This document shows, in pieces, positions 26,581 through 34,857 of a stretch of 64,000 bases of DNA. The position numbers and the translations under genes were made by a program. This stretch comes from Rhodobacter sp. (GTDB lineage Bacteria; Pseudomonadota; Alphaproteobacteria; Rhodobacterales; Rhodobacteraceae). The stretch is from positions 1 through 64,000 of the forward strand of contig JACKKE010000005.1 of assembly GCA_020637595.1 (NCBI GenBank), read 5' to 3'. Numbering within the stretch: position 1 is the stretch's first letter; each line of letters begins with the position of its first letter. The notes below the pieces were generated by a model. That model saw only the letters and a list, made by a program, of their open reading frames with translations. It was not told where the DNA came from and made no database searches.

Positions 26581-27363
26581 ATGAACACTCTTCCCGTCTA
26601 CCGGACCCGTGGCTCCGGTAACACCACCGTCTTCCTGCTGCACGGCGCCTATGGCGACGGGCGCTATTTCGACGATCTCGCCAACAGCCTCGCCGCGGCG
26701 GGTTATCGCGTGGTCGACTGGGATGCGCCGGGTTACGGCGAAAGCCCGGCCAGCGAGCCGGCGACGATCGAGGCCTTTGCCGAAGCCGCCCAGGCGATGA
26801 TCCGCAAGGAAGGCACCGCGACCAACGTGGTCCTGGGGCATTCGATGGGGGCCCTGATCGGCCCCCGTCTGACCAACGCCGAGGACAAGGTGAACGGGTT
26901 GATCCTGTCCGCCGGGTCGATGGGGCTGCCCAGCCGCTCACCCGAGGAGCAGAAGACGTTCCTCGACGAACGGCTGGCCCCGCTGGAGCAGGGCATGACG
27001 GTGCAGGAGTATGCGCGGCCCCTGATCACCCACATGATGGCCAAGGGTGCCAGCGGCCCTCTGGTGGACAAGGTGTTCGAGGTCGTTCTGGGGATGCGCA
27101 CCGAAACCTTCCGCGCCTCACTGAACGCGATCACCCTCTATGACGGTCGCTCCGCGGTCGCCTCGCTGACCAAACCGACGCTGATGATTGCGGGTGAATT
27201 CGACCCCGCCTGTTCGGCCGCCGGGATGCAGATGATGCACGAAGCGGCACCACACAGCGAGTTCCACATCATCGAAGGCGTCGGCCACTACGGCTTTGCC
27301 GAAAAGCCCGAGGTCTACAAAGGGCTGGTGCTGGACTGGCTGTCGCGGAACTTCCCGAACTGA
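26581..27363 (+). CDS. Alpha/beta-fold hydrolase
   Basis: 260 residues. HGAYGDGRYFDDLA (oxyanion loop), DWDAPGYGES, nucleophile elbow GHSMGA (Ser88), acid in GEFDPA and His in GVGHYGFAEKP are all present. Cytosolic. Last gene of the aldehyde dehydrogenase-to-oxygenase operon, so it may hydrolyse an ester or conjugated substrate before or after oxidative cleavage. It is a different subgroup from the hydrolases at 813 and 17129. Confidence 0.83.
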   Translation: MNTLPVYRTRGSGNTTVFLLHGAYGDGRYFDDLANSLAAAGYRVVDWDAPGYGESPASEPATIEAFAEAAQAMIRKEGTATNVVLGHSMGALIGPRLTNAEDKVNGLILSAGSMGLPSRSPEEQKTFLDERLAPLEQGMTVQEYARPLITHMMAKGASGPLVDKVFEVVLGMRTETFRASLNAITLYDGRSAVASLTKPTLMIAGEFDPACSAAGMQMMHEAAPHSEFHIIEGVGHYGFAEKPEVYKGLVLDWLSRNFPN

Positions 27364-27369
27364 CCGACC

Positions 27370-27468
27370 GGCCCGGGCGGGCGGTAACCCGTCCGGGCCT
27401 GAAACAGACAGGGGCGACCGTTCCATCCGGGGCAATCCCCGGTAGGGGGGCAGCGGTGCCGCTGCCCC
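27370..27468. terminator. Three successive hairpins between convergent operons
   Basis: Stems: 27370-27381 with 27388-27399 (12 pairs including one G-T, 6-base loop); 27427-27432 with 27437-27442 (6 pairs, 4-base loop); 27447-27456 with 27459-27468 (10 perfect pairs, 2-base centre). None has a long T tract, but stacked GC hairpins between converging genes very likely end transcription from both sides. Confidence 0.65.
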
Positions 27469-27483
27469 GGGCAGGTCAGACCC

Positions 27484-28359
27484 TCAGGCGCCGGCCTCGC
27501 GGGCGATGCGGACGAACTTGCGGGTCTGATCCAGCGCCGATTCATGCGTGGCCTCGCCCGCCCGGTCCGCGATGCGGTCCATCGCTGCGGCGATCCCCCG
27601 GGCGGTGCGCTGTTCGGGCGGCAGATACGCCCCTTCGGTTTCCGTGATATGGGTCACGGCAAAGACGCCCGCACCCGCGCCCAGGATCATCCGCGACGGC
27701 GCGTCCTCATGCGTCAGATACAGAACGCCGGGGGTCACGGTCTCGGGCGCCAGCAGGGCGGCTTCCTCGGGGGTGATCAGACCCTCGGTCATGCCGGTGG
27801 CGGCAGTGGGGGCCAGCGTGTTGACGCGGATGTCGTATTTCGTGCCCTCAAGGTGCAGCACGTTCATCAGGCCGATCATCGCCGCCTTGGCCGCGCCATA
27901 GTTCGACTGGCCGAAGTTGCCATAGATCCCCGATGCCGACGAGGTCAGCACGATCCGCCCGTAGCCCTGCGTGCGCATGATCTCCCACACCGCCTTGGTG
28001 CAGTTGAAGCTGCCGGTCAGATGCACCGCCAGAACCAGCGCGAAATCCGAGGGCGCGAGTTTGACAAAGGTCTTGTCGCGCAGGATGCCGGCGTTGTTGA
28101 CCAGCACATCCACCCGGCCCCAGGCGTCCATCACCTGCGCCACGCCGGTTTCCACCGCCGCCATGTCCGACACGTCGCAGGCGATGGCGACGGCCTCGCC
28201 GCCCGCCGCACGGATTTCATCGGCGACGCCTTGCGGTGCGGTCAGATCGAACAAGGCGACCTTTGCCCCCTCGGCTGCGAGACCCAGCGCGTGACTGCGC
28301 CCCAGCCCGGCGCCCGCGCCGGTCACAATGGCCACGCGGCCGGTGAAATCCTTGGTCAT
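27484..28359 (-). CDS. SDR dehydrogenase (3-hydroxyacyl-CoA dehydrogenase-like)
   Basis: 291 residues. TGAGAGLG (13-20), NNAG (88-91), Ser140-141, Tyr154 and Lys158, and a C-terminal tail longer than in simple SDRs. The sequence recalls the dehydrogenase domain of peroxisomal multifunctional enzyme type 2 (GYGRIVLTSSASGIYGNFGQ, NYGAAKAA), which oxidises 3-hydroxyacyl-CoA including steroid side chains. Last gene of a four-gene minus-strand operon, overlapping the MaoC hydratase gene by four bases, which supports a beta-oxidation job. Confidence 0.85.
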   Translation of the reverse strand: MTKDFTGRVAIVTGAGAGLGRSHALGLAAEGAKVALFDLTAPQGVADEIRAAGGEAVAIACDVSDMAAVETGVAQVMDAWGRVDVLVNNAGILRDKTFVKLAPSDFALVLAVHLTGSFNCTKAVWEIMRTQGYGRIVLTSSASGIYGNFGQSNYGAAKAAMIGLMNVLHLEGTKYDIRVNTLAPTAATGMTEGLITPEEAALLAPETVTPGVLYLTHEDAPSRMILGAGAGVFAVTHITETEGAYLPPEQRTARGIAAAMDRIADRAGEATHESALDQTRKFVRIAREAGA

Positions 28360-28808
28360 TTCGTCTCTCCAAAAATCAGCATGACCAGCCAGTCGGCAAC
28401 CAGCGCCGGGCGGTCGGTTCCTTCGATCTCGACGGCTACGGCAAAGCGCAGCATCTGCCGGTTGCCCGGCTTGTCCTCGGTCCCTTGCAGGGTGAAGACC
28501 CCCCGCACCCGCGCGCCGGACGGCACGGGGGTGAGGAAGCGGATCTTGTCAAAGCCGTAGTTCAGGCTTTCGCGCACCTCGCCCAGCACCGGCAGCGCCT
28601 GTGCGGCCATCCGGCTGAGCATCGACAGCGTCAGGAACCCGTGGGCGATGGTGCCGCCAAAGGGGCTGTCGGCGGCGCGCGCGGGATCCACATGAATGAA
28701 CTGATGATCCTCGGTCACATCGGCAAAGGCGTCGATGCGGGCCTGATCCAGCAAGATCCAGTCCGAGGCGCCTACCACCTCGCCGATCCGGTCTGCCAGC
28801 GCGCTCAT
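28356..28808 (-). CDS. MaoC-family (R)-enoyl-CoA hydratase-like protein
   Basis: 150 residues of hotdog fold. FADVTEDHQFIHVD (28-41) holds the catalytic Asp/His pair and GGTIAHGFLTLSM (51-63) the substrate-binding helix. It would hydrate a trans-2-enoyl-CoA to the 3-hydroxy form between the acyl-CoA dehydrogenase and the SDR in the same operon. Overlaps both neighbours by four bases. Confidence 0.87.
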   Translation of the reverse strand: MSALADRIGEVVGASDWILLDQARIDAFADVTEDHQFIHVDPARAADSPFGGTIAHGFLTLSMLSRMAAQALPVLGEVRESLNYGFDKIRFLTPVPSGARVRGVFTLQGTEDKPGNRQMLRFAVAVEIEGTDRPALVADWLVMLIFGETK

Positions 28809-29620
28809 GCGTCATCCTCGCGGAACATATGCAGCGGCGCACGGGCCGAGATCCCGCCATCCAGCGGAATGATCGCACCCGAGATATAGGCCCCGCCGCG
28901 CCCCGTCAGGAACAGAACCGTGCCCGCCAGATCATCCTCGCGCCCGATCCGGCCCATCGGCACAATCGCCGCCGCGGCCGATTTGCCCGCGTCGTCGCCC
29001 AGCGAGTAGCGGGTCATCTTGGTCTCGAACGGGCCGGGGGCGATGGCGTTGGTGGTCACATGGCGGCCCGAGAATTCGTTCGCCAGGATGCGCGTCAGGT
29101 GATGCACGGCGGCCTTGGACGCGGCATAGGAATAGGCGCCGTCGGCAATCGGCATCGTGCCCATGACCGAGCCGATGTTGACGATCCGCGCCGGGTCATC
29201 CGCCGTGCCCGCCGCCGTCAGCATCGGCATCAGCCGCTGGGTCAGGGTGAACAGGCCTGTCACGTTGACCGACAGCACGCGGTCAAACGCCTTGAACCCG
29301 TGGGTGCCAAAGGGTTCGCCCCAGGTGGCGCCCGCGTTGTTGATCAGGATGTCCAGACGGTCGGTGCGGGCCGCGACTTCGGCCGCCAGCGCGTCCACGC
29401 CGGCCTCGGTGCCGACATCGCCAGCGAACCCCTCGCACGGGCCGATGGCGGACAGCTCCTGAGCCACCGCGATGCAGGCGTCGCCCTTGCGCGAGGCGAT
29501 CAGCACGCGGGCGCCGGCGGCCAGCAGGGCCTCGGCGGCGGTGCGGCCAAGGCCGGTGGCGCCGCCGGTGACAAGGGCGGTCTTGCCGGTCAGGTCGAAC
29601 AGACGGGTTGGGTCGATCAT
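28805..29620 (-). CDS. SDR oxidoreductase
   Basis: 271 residues. TGGATGLG (18-25), INNAGATWG, Ser151, Tyr165 and Lys169 are the SDR set, with IAPGPFETKMT and the C-terminal DGGISA. It is closer to ordinary glucose/sorbitol-dehydrogenase-like SDRs than to the neighbouring SDR at 27484, so the two probably act on different hydroxyl groups. Overlaps neighbours on both sides by four bases. Confidence 0.87.
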   Translation of the reverse strand: MIDPTRLFDLTGKTALVTGGATGLGRTAAEALLAAGARVLIASRKGDACIAVAQELSAIGPCEGFAGDVGTEAGVDALAAEVAARTDRLDILINNAGATWGEPFGTHGFKAFDRVLSVNVTGLFTLTQRLMPMLTAAGTADDPARIVNIGSVMGTMPIADGAYSYAASKAAVHHLTRILANEFSGRHVTTNAIAPGPFETKMTRYSLGDDAGKSAAAAIVPMGRIGREDDLAGTVLFLTGRGGAYISGAIIPLDGGISARAPLHMFREDDA

Positions 29621-31398
29621 TGGGCGTCTCCGGTGAAGTCGAGCAGGGGAACGGGTTTGCGCAGCGCCAGGTCAAAGGCGCGGTGCGCGCGGGGCAGGTC
29701 ATAGGCGATGAAGAACCGTGCCAGCGTCCGGCGGTCCTCGGTGCCCGCGACCAGCGCCTGATCCAGCAGCATCCAAGCGGCCAGCGTGGTGCCGAAGCCG
29801 TCCAGCAAATCGGTCGCAAAGGTCATCCAGTGCTCGCGCGGGATCGCGGGCAGGGCCTGACGCACATCCAGGAACCGGGCCCAGGCGGCGGACAGGCCCT
29901 GTGCCTCCTCGGTCAGCTCGGCCTGGCCGGCGCGGTCGATGGTGCGGGCGATGCGCTCGGCCAGCATGTCCAGCCCGGCGCCGCCCTCTTTCAGCAGCTT
30001 GCGGCCGACAAAGTCGATGCCCTGAATCCCGGTCGTCCCCTCGTGGATCGGGTTCAGGCGCTGGTCGCGGTAAAGCTGTTCCACGTCGAAATCGCGGGTA
30101 TAGCCATAGCCACCGTGGATCTGAATGGCGATCGAGTTGACCTCCAGTCCCCATTCGGCGGTCCAGGTCTTGGCCGCCGGGGTCAGCAGGCCCAGCAGAC
30201 GGTCGGCCTGCGCGCGGGCTTCGGGGGTTTCGGCGGTGTCGCGGTCATCGACCAACCGGGCGCAGAACAGGATGATCGACAGCGCGGCCTCGGCAATCGC
30301 CTTCTGCCGGGTCAGCATGCGCGCCACATCCGCATGCGCGGCAATGGCAACCGGCGCGCCGGCGGGATCGGTGCGGCCCTGTAGCCGGGTGCGGGCATAG
30401 TCGACCGACAGCATATGTGCGCGCATCGCAATCGCCGCGGCCCCCAGGCCGACGCCCAGCCGGGCCTCGTTCATCATGTGGAACATGATCGCGAGGCCCT
30501 GACCCGGCTTGCCGACCAGCCAGCCGATGGCGCCGGCCTGCCCACCGGGGCGGAACCGCGTGCCCTCGCCAAAGTTCAGCAGGCAGTTCGAGGTGCCGCG
30601 ATAGCCCATCTTGTGGTTCAGCCCGGCCACCGCGACGTCGTTGCGTTCGCCCCCCGGCAGGTGCTTGGGCACCAGGAACAGCGACAGCCCGCGCGTGCCG
30701 TCGGGCAGGGTGCCATCGGCGTCGGGGATCTTGGCCAGCACCAAATGGTGGATCGTCTCCGAGATGTTCTGATCCCCGCCCGAGATCCACATCTTGTTGC
30801 CGGTCAGGCGGTAGCGCGCGCCCAGATCGTCCTGCCCCTCGGCCACCGCACGGGTGCGCACATCGGCCAGCGACGAGCCCGCCTGCGGTTCCGACAGGCA
30901 CATGGTGCCAAAGGCGCGGCCGTCCAGCTGCTTGGGCACAAAGGCCTCGATCTGCGCAGGGCTGGCGTTATGCACCATCAGCCGGGCGTTGCCGACGGTC
31001 AGCATCGCATAGCTGGCGCTCGCCACGTTCGCCGCAAAGAAGCTGCCGGTCGCGGCCATGTGCACCAGTTCCGGCAGGCCCAGCCCGCCATGCTCGGCGG
31101 CAAAGGGTGCGGCCATGAACCCGGCGTCGGCATAGGCGCTCAGGGCGACGCCGGCCTGCGGCAGCACCTGCACGTCGCCCTCGGGGGTCAGGCGCGGTTC
31201 GACCTGATCGGCGGTCTTGTAATGCGGCAGGAACTCCTCGCGTGCCATCCGGTCCGCCAGATCCAGAAGCGCCGTCACCGACTCCCGGTCGTGATCGGCA
31301 AACTGCGGGCGCTGCAGTAGCTGTTCCAGATTCAGCCAGTCGAACAACAGGAAGTCGACAAGATCGGGGGGGAAGAGGGTTTCGGTCACGGTGCGCAT
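29617..31398 (-). CDS. Acyl-CoA dehydrogenase with C-terminal extension (DmdC/FadE-like)
   Basis: 593 residues, longer than the 380-400 of simple acyl-CoA dehydrogenases. FAD-binding marks include MCLSEPQAGSSLADV and MWISGG; the flavin/active-site segment near the C-terminal third reads QIHGGYGYTRDFDVEQLYRD and NPIHEGTTGIQG with the catalytic Glu. The extra roughly 120 C-terminal residues match the extended family that includes DmdC (methylmercaptopropionyl-CoA). First gene of the beta-oxidation-like operon; substrate unknown. Confidence 0.9.
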   Translation of the reverse strand: MRTVTETLFPPDLVDFLLFDWLNLEQLLQRPQFADHDRESVTALLDLADRMAREEFLPHYKTADQVEPRLTPEGDVQVLPQAGVALSAYADAGFMAAPFAAEHGGLGLPELVHMAATGSFFAANVASASYAMLTVGNARLMVHNASPAQIEAFVPKQLDGRAFGTMCLSEPQAGSSLADVRTRAVAEGQDDLGARYRLTGNKMWISGGDQNISETIHHLVLAKIPDADGTLPDGTRGLSLFLVPKHLPGGERNDVAVAGLNHKMGYRGTSNCLLNFGEGTRFRPGGQAGAIGWLVGKPGQGLAIMFHMMNEARLGVGLGAAAIAMRAHMLSVDYARTRLQGRTDPAGAPVAIAAHADVARMLTRQKAIAEAALSIILFCARLVDDRDTAETPEARAQADRLLGLLTPAAKTWTAEWGLEVNSIAIQIHGGYGYTRDFDVEQLYRDQRLNPIHEGTTGIQGIDFVGRKLLKEGGAGLDMLAERIARTIDRAGQAELTEEAQGLSAAWARFLDVRQALPAIPREHWMTFATDLLDGFGTTLAAWMLLDQALVAGTEDRRTLARFFIAYDLPRAHRAFDLALRKPVPLLDFTGDAQ

Positions 31399-31755
31399 CC
31401 TCGGTCGTAGGTTTTTGCTTGCCCGGTTGCAGCGGGTTCGACGGCTGTCGCGATCCCGGCGTTCAAATCCGGGATGATTTCTGCGGTCGGCTGGAGGCGG
31501 GCCGAGGCACCGACGCGGTCATCGACCACGGCCGGACGACAAGGGTTGCCCGCAAGTCGGGAGATCCAAGGCGTGCCATCATGCCGAAGTTCTTTCTCAA
31601 AGCGGTTCGGAGCCACGGAGAGTGGGCTGTATAGCTTCATTCGAAGAACATATTATCAGGCAATGGTCAATCGCGGAATGCCCAATTTCCGGGCGTTCGG
31701 CCAAGGCCGAAAGGCCTGGCCGCAATTGCCAAAGGGTCTGCGGGGCGTGGTGGGG
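31399..31755. other. Intergenic stretch upstream of the acyl-CoA dehydrogenase operon
   Basis: 357 bases without a supported gene. An AT-rich patch at 31630-31670 probably carries the minus-strand promoter, but no convincing box pair could be fixed. A GC hairpin, GGCCAAGGCC (31699-31708) with GGCCTGGCC (31713-31721) around GAAA, lies beyond the end of the HxlR-type regulator and may end its transcript. Confidence 0.5.
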
Positions 31756-32712
31756 TCAGGCGTGGTGGTCGAGGAACTCGACTTCGGTCCGGTTGACGCG
31801 CTCACCGCAGACCGAGCAGCGGTAGACCGGGGAATACTGGTGGCCGCAGCTGCGGTGATAGAAGATCTCGGGCACGCCGGTTCCGTCGTCGCACCAGCGG
31901 TCGCCCCATTTCGCCAGCATCGAAATATAAGGGAACAATTCCAATCCTGTGCGCGTCAGGTGAAAGGCCTCGTATCGTTCGCTGTCCTCGATCGAACGGC
32001 GCCGCAGGACGCCGATAGCCAGCAGTTCCTTCAGCCGCATCGACAGGACCAGCGGCGGGATCTGCAGATAGGCGACGAGATCGTTGAAGCGCCGGATGCC
32101 GCGAAAGGCGCTGCCGACGATGGCGGGGGCCCACATGTCGCCGAACAGGGCCAGGGCCTCGGGCGAGCCGAGCGCCTCGCGGCCGTGGCGAACGGCGGAA
32201 TTGGCGCGCCGCCGCGAATGGGGTTCGATTCGCTGTTCGTGGCCGCTGCCGGGTCCAGGTTCGGCAAATGTATTGAATGGGGTCAGCGGCTGGGCGCAGG
32301 TGTTGCAGCTGAGGACCAGATCGCAGGCCTTGCCGCATCGCGTATGGCGAAACCACAGCGTCGTCTCGTTGCGGGGGGGCTGCCAGTTCCGCGACCAGCG
32401 GATGATGGCGGCGAGGGGTTCCCACAGATCCAGCCCGGCCTCGTCCAGAACATACTCCATCCGCTTGCCGCCTTCTTGCGCGGGGGTCTTGCGGAACACG
32501 CGCGCTTCGACCAGGCGGTCGAGGCGGTTGGCGAGCACGGCTTTGGGAATTCCCAGATCGTTCTGCCAGTCCGAGAACCGGCGTGTTCCCTCGAGCGCGG
32601 ATCGCAGGATCAGCAGGGTCCAGGCATCGCCAAGGATGACGAGCGCCCGCACGACCGAGTATTTGGCCACCAGTGCGGATGCACCGGCGGTTTCCTCCTG
32701 CTCGTTGCTCAT
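31756..32712 (-). CDS. Tandem HxlR winged-helix regulator with two zinc-ribbon-like segments
   Basis: 318 residues from ATG at 32712 (RBS GGGAA; the upstream frame adds an unlikely basic leader). Two HxlR domains occur in series: residues 18-110 (LGDAWTLLILRSALEGTRRF) and 185-275 (FGDMWAPAIVGSAFRGIRRF). Each is followed by a cysteine cluster: Cys126/130/136/139 and Cys289/His291/Cys299/Cys302. HxlR proteins normally have one domain of 100-120 residues and bind as dimers; here one chain could supply both halves. Divergent from the GMC-ligase-aldehyde dehydrogenase operon and next to the acyl-CoA dehydrogenase operon, so it may control both. Confidence 0.83.
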   Translation of the reverse strand: MSNEQEETAGASALVAKYSVVRALVILGDAWTLLILRSALEGTRRFSDWQNDLGIPKAVLANRLDRLVEARVFRKTPAQEGGKRMEYVLDEAGLDLWEPLAAIIRWSRNWQPPRNETTLWFRHTRCGKACDLVLSCNTCAQPLTPFNTFAEPGPGSGHEQRIEPHSRRRANSAVRHGREALGSPEALALFGDMWAPAIVGSAFRGIRRFNDLVAYLQIPPLVLSMRLKELLAIGVLRRRSIEDSERYEAFHLTRTGLELFPYISMLAKWGDRWCDDGTGVPEIFYHRSCGHQYSPVYRCSVCGERVNRTEVEFLDHHA

Positions 32713-33014
32713 GCAGTTCCCTTTTCGCCGTGGTCGGGGGACTTCACGAGAGATGCCCGGTCTTGTCAAGCAAGCTCCGGCTGGCGCTGACCGCGGTCAA
32801 CGCGGCAGGTCTGGAGGGGGAGGCGACACCTGTCGGCCGACACGCGACTCGGGTCGTTCCGCACGGCTGGGCGGTCCGCAGGTATTGCGAGTCCGAGCAA
32901 CTGCGAACTGCACCGATGGCGGAGCCGCGGCACCGCGACCGGTGAAGAAGCATGAGGTCGCGGCGTCTGCGGCGGTCCCTCCGTGACAGGGGATCTGAAA
33001 ATAAACGAATATAT

Positions 33015-33028
33015 ATCAATGGATTGAT
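33015..33028. promoter_or_regulatory. Palindrome ATCAAT-GG-ATTGAT
   Basis: Six-base arms around a 2-base centre inside the AT-rich island, about 190 bases before the GMC gene. HxlR-type proteins bind AT-rich dyads, so this is a candidate operator for the divergent regulator. Confidence 0.45.
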
Positions 33029-33071
33029 CTGATGTTCTGGCGGTTCATCCCATGCTGGATCCCGCCAGATT

Positions 33072-33110
33072 CCGTCCAGACTCAGCATTCAAGACAAATA
33101 AACTGGACGG
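33072..33110. repeat. 8-base inverted repeat CCGTCCAG / CTGGACGG
   Basis: Perfect arms at 33072-33079 and 33103-33110, 23 bases apart. It could be an operator or a leader-RNA hairpin upstream of the GMC gene. Confidence 0.4.
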
Positions 33111-33218
33111 ATGACCAGGAAAATGCGTAGATCACGAAGTCCGGCAGGCCCGGGAGGAAACGTGCACACACCGCCAGGGGGGAGAGACCGGGCGGCGTGA
33201 ACGGGAGGGAAAAGACCG

Positions 33219-34838
33219 ATGAGCTATGATTTCGTGATCGTGGGTGGCGGATCGGCGGGGGCGACCCTGGCGGCGCGCCTGACCGAAGATCCCAGACTGC
33301 GGGTCTGCCTGCTGGAAGCGGGCGGCGCGGGCAAGGACATCCTGATCCGCGCACCCCTCGGTGTGGTGGCGATGCTGCCCGGCTATGGCAAGATCAACAA
33401 CTGGGCCTTCAAGACCGTGCCGCAGCCGGGCCTGAACGGGCGCCGGGGCTATCAGCCGCGCGGCCGTGCGCTGGGCGGATCGAGCGCAATCAACGCCATG
33501 CTCTACCTCCGCGGTCAGCGGCAGGATTACGATTCCTGGGCCGATCTGGGCTGCACAGGCTGGGGCTGGGATGACGTGCTGCCCTATTTCCGCAAGGCCG
33601 AAAACAACGTGCGCGGCGCGAACGCAGCGCATGGCGACAGCGGCCCCCTGCAGGTCTCGAACCAGAAGGCCCCGCGCCCGATTTCCGAGGCCTTCATCGA
33701 GGCCTCGGGCGAGATGCAGATCCGCCGGACCGAGGATTTCAACGCCGGCGACAACGAGGGCGCGGGGTATTTCCAGTGCACCCAGTTCCATTCGCCGGAC
33801 AAGAACGGCGAGCGGTGCTCGGCTGCGGCCGGCTATCTGCACCCGGTGATGGATCAGCGCCCGAACCTGACCGTCATCACCAAGGCCCGCGCCACGCGCA
33901 TCCTGTTCGAGGGCAAGCGCGCGGTGGGCGTGGAATACCGGCAGGGGGGCGCGGTGAAACAGGTGCGCGCGGGCAAGGAGGTGATCCTGTCCGCAGGGGC
34001 CTTCCAGTCGCCGCAAATCCTGATGCTGTCGGGCGTCGGCAGCGCCGAGGCCCTGCGCCCGCACGGCATTGCGCAATTGCACGAGTTGCCGGGCGTGGGC
34101 CAGAACCTGCAGGACCACATCGACTTCATCATGGGCTACAAGACCCGCGACACCGACACCATCGGCCTGGGTCTGCGCGCGGGGATCAAGCTGCTGGGCG
34201 AGATGCTGAAATGGCGCAAGGACGGCAATTCGATGGTTGCCTCGACGATTGCCGAGACCGGTTCCTTCTTCAGGACCGACCCGTCGCTGGACCGCCCCGA
34301 CGTGCAGACCCACTTCGTCATTTCGGTGGTCGATGACCACGCGCGCAAGCTGCACTACGGGCACGGCTATTCCTGCCATGTCTGCGTGCTGCGCCCCCAT
34401 TCGCGCGGCGAGGTCTTCCTGCAATCGGCCGACCCGATGGCCGATCCCGGCATCGACCCGCGGTTCCTGTCGGATGAGCGCGACCTGAAAACGTTGATCA
34501 GGGGCGCCCGCATGACCCGCGATGTGCTCGAGGCCCCGGCGCTGGCGAAATACCGCCACAAGGAACTGTTCGGCATCCGCGACGGCATGAGCGATGCCGA
34601 GTGGGAACAGGTGATCCGCAACCGCGCGGACACCGTCTATCACCCGGTTGGCACCTGCAAGATGGGCACCGACGACATGGCCGTTGTGACGCCCGAACTG
34701 AAGGTGCGTGGCCTTGAGGGGCTGCGCGTGGCCGATGCCTCGATCATGCCGCTTCTGGTGTCCGGCAACACCAATGCGCCGACGATCATGATCGGCGAGA
34801 AATGCGCCGACATGATCAAGGCCGATCACGCCGCCTGA
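33219..34838 (+). CDS. GMC-family FAD-dependent alcohol dehydrogenase
   Basis: 539 residues. GGGSAG FAD motif at the N-terminus, then LGGSSAINAMLYLRGQ (GMC signature 1) and a second signature beginning ILSAGAFQSPQIL; the active-site His is in HPVGTCKMG near the C-terminus. It resembles choline-dehydrogenase-like/AlkJ-like alcohol dehydrogenases and is only distantly like the GMC enzyme at 15298. With the ligase and aldehyde dehydrogenase genes downstream it should turn a primary alcohol into an aldehyde for activation as acyl-CoA. Confidence 0.91.
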   Translation: MSYDFVIVGGGSAGATLAARLTEDPRLRVCLLEAGGAGKDILIRAPLGVVAMLPGYGKINNWAFKTVPQPGLNGRRGYQPRGRALGGSSAINAMLYLRGQRQDYDSWADLGCTGWGWDDVLPYFRKAENNVRGANAAHGDSGPLQVSNQKAPRPISEAFIEASGEMQIRRTEDFNAGDNEGAGYFQCTQFHSPDKNGERCSAAAGYLHPVMDQRPNLTVITKARATRILFEGKRAVGVEYRQGGAVKQVRAGKEVILSAGAFQSPQILMLSGVGSAEALRPHGIAQLHELPGVGQNLQDHIDFIMGYKTRDTDTIGLGLRAGIKLLGEMLKWRKDGNSMVASTIAETGSFFRTDPSLDRPDVQTHFVISVVDDHARKLHYGHGYSCHVCVLRPHSRGEVFLQSADPMADPGIDPRFLSDERDLKTLIRGARMTRDVLEAPALAKYRHKELFGIRDGMSDAEWEQVIRNRADTVYHPVGTCKMGTDDMAVVTPELKVRGLEGLRVADASIMPLLVSGNTNAPTIMIGEKCADMIKADHAA

Positions 34839-34857
34839 ACCGGGAAAGGAAAATACC

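Larger units (their letters stand above)
32713..33218. other. Divergent control region between HxlR regulator and GMC operon
   Basis: 506 bases, no supported gene. A -35-like TTGACA on the minus strand (32764-32769) may serve the regulator, though no good -10 follows. An AT-rich island at 32998-33030 interrupts the GC-rich DNA and probably holds the plus-strand promoter. Two symmetric elements are listed separately. A ribosome site GGGAGGGAAAA precedes the GMC start. Confidence 0.55.

Noticed and set aside
24820..26841. A 673-codon minus-strand open frame
   Set aside because: Antisense to the carotenoid-oxygenase gene, which has all iron ligands; no independent support.
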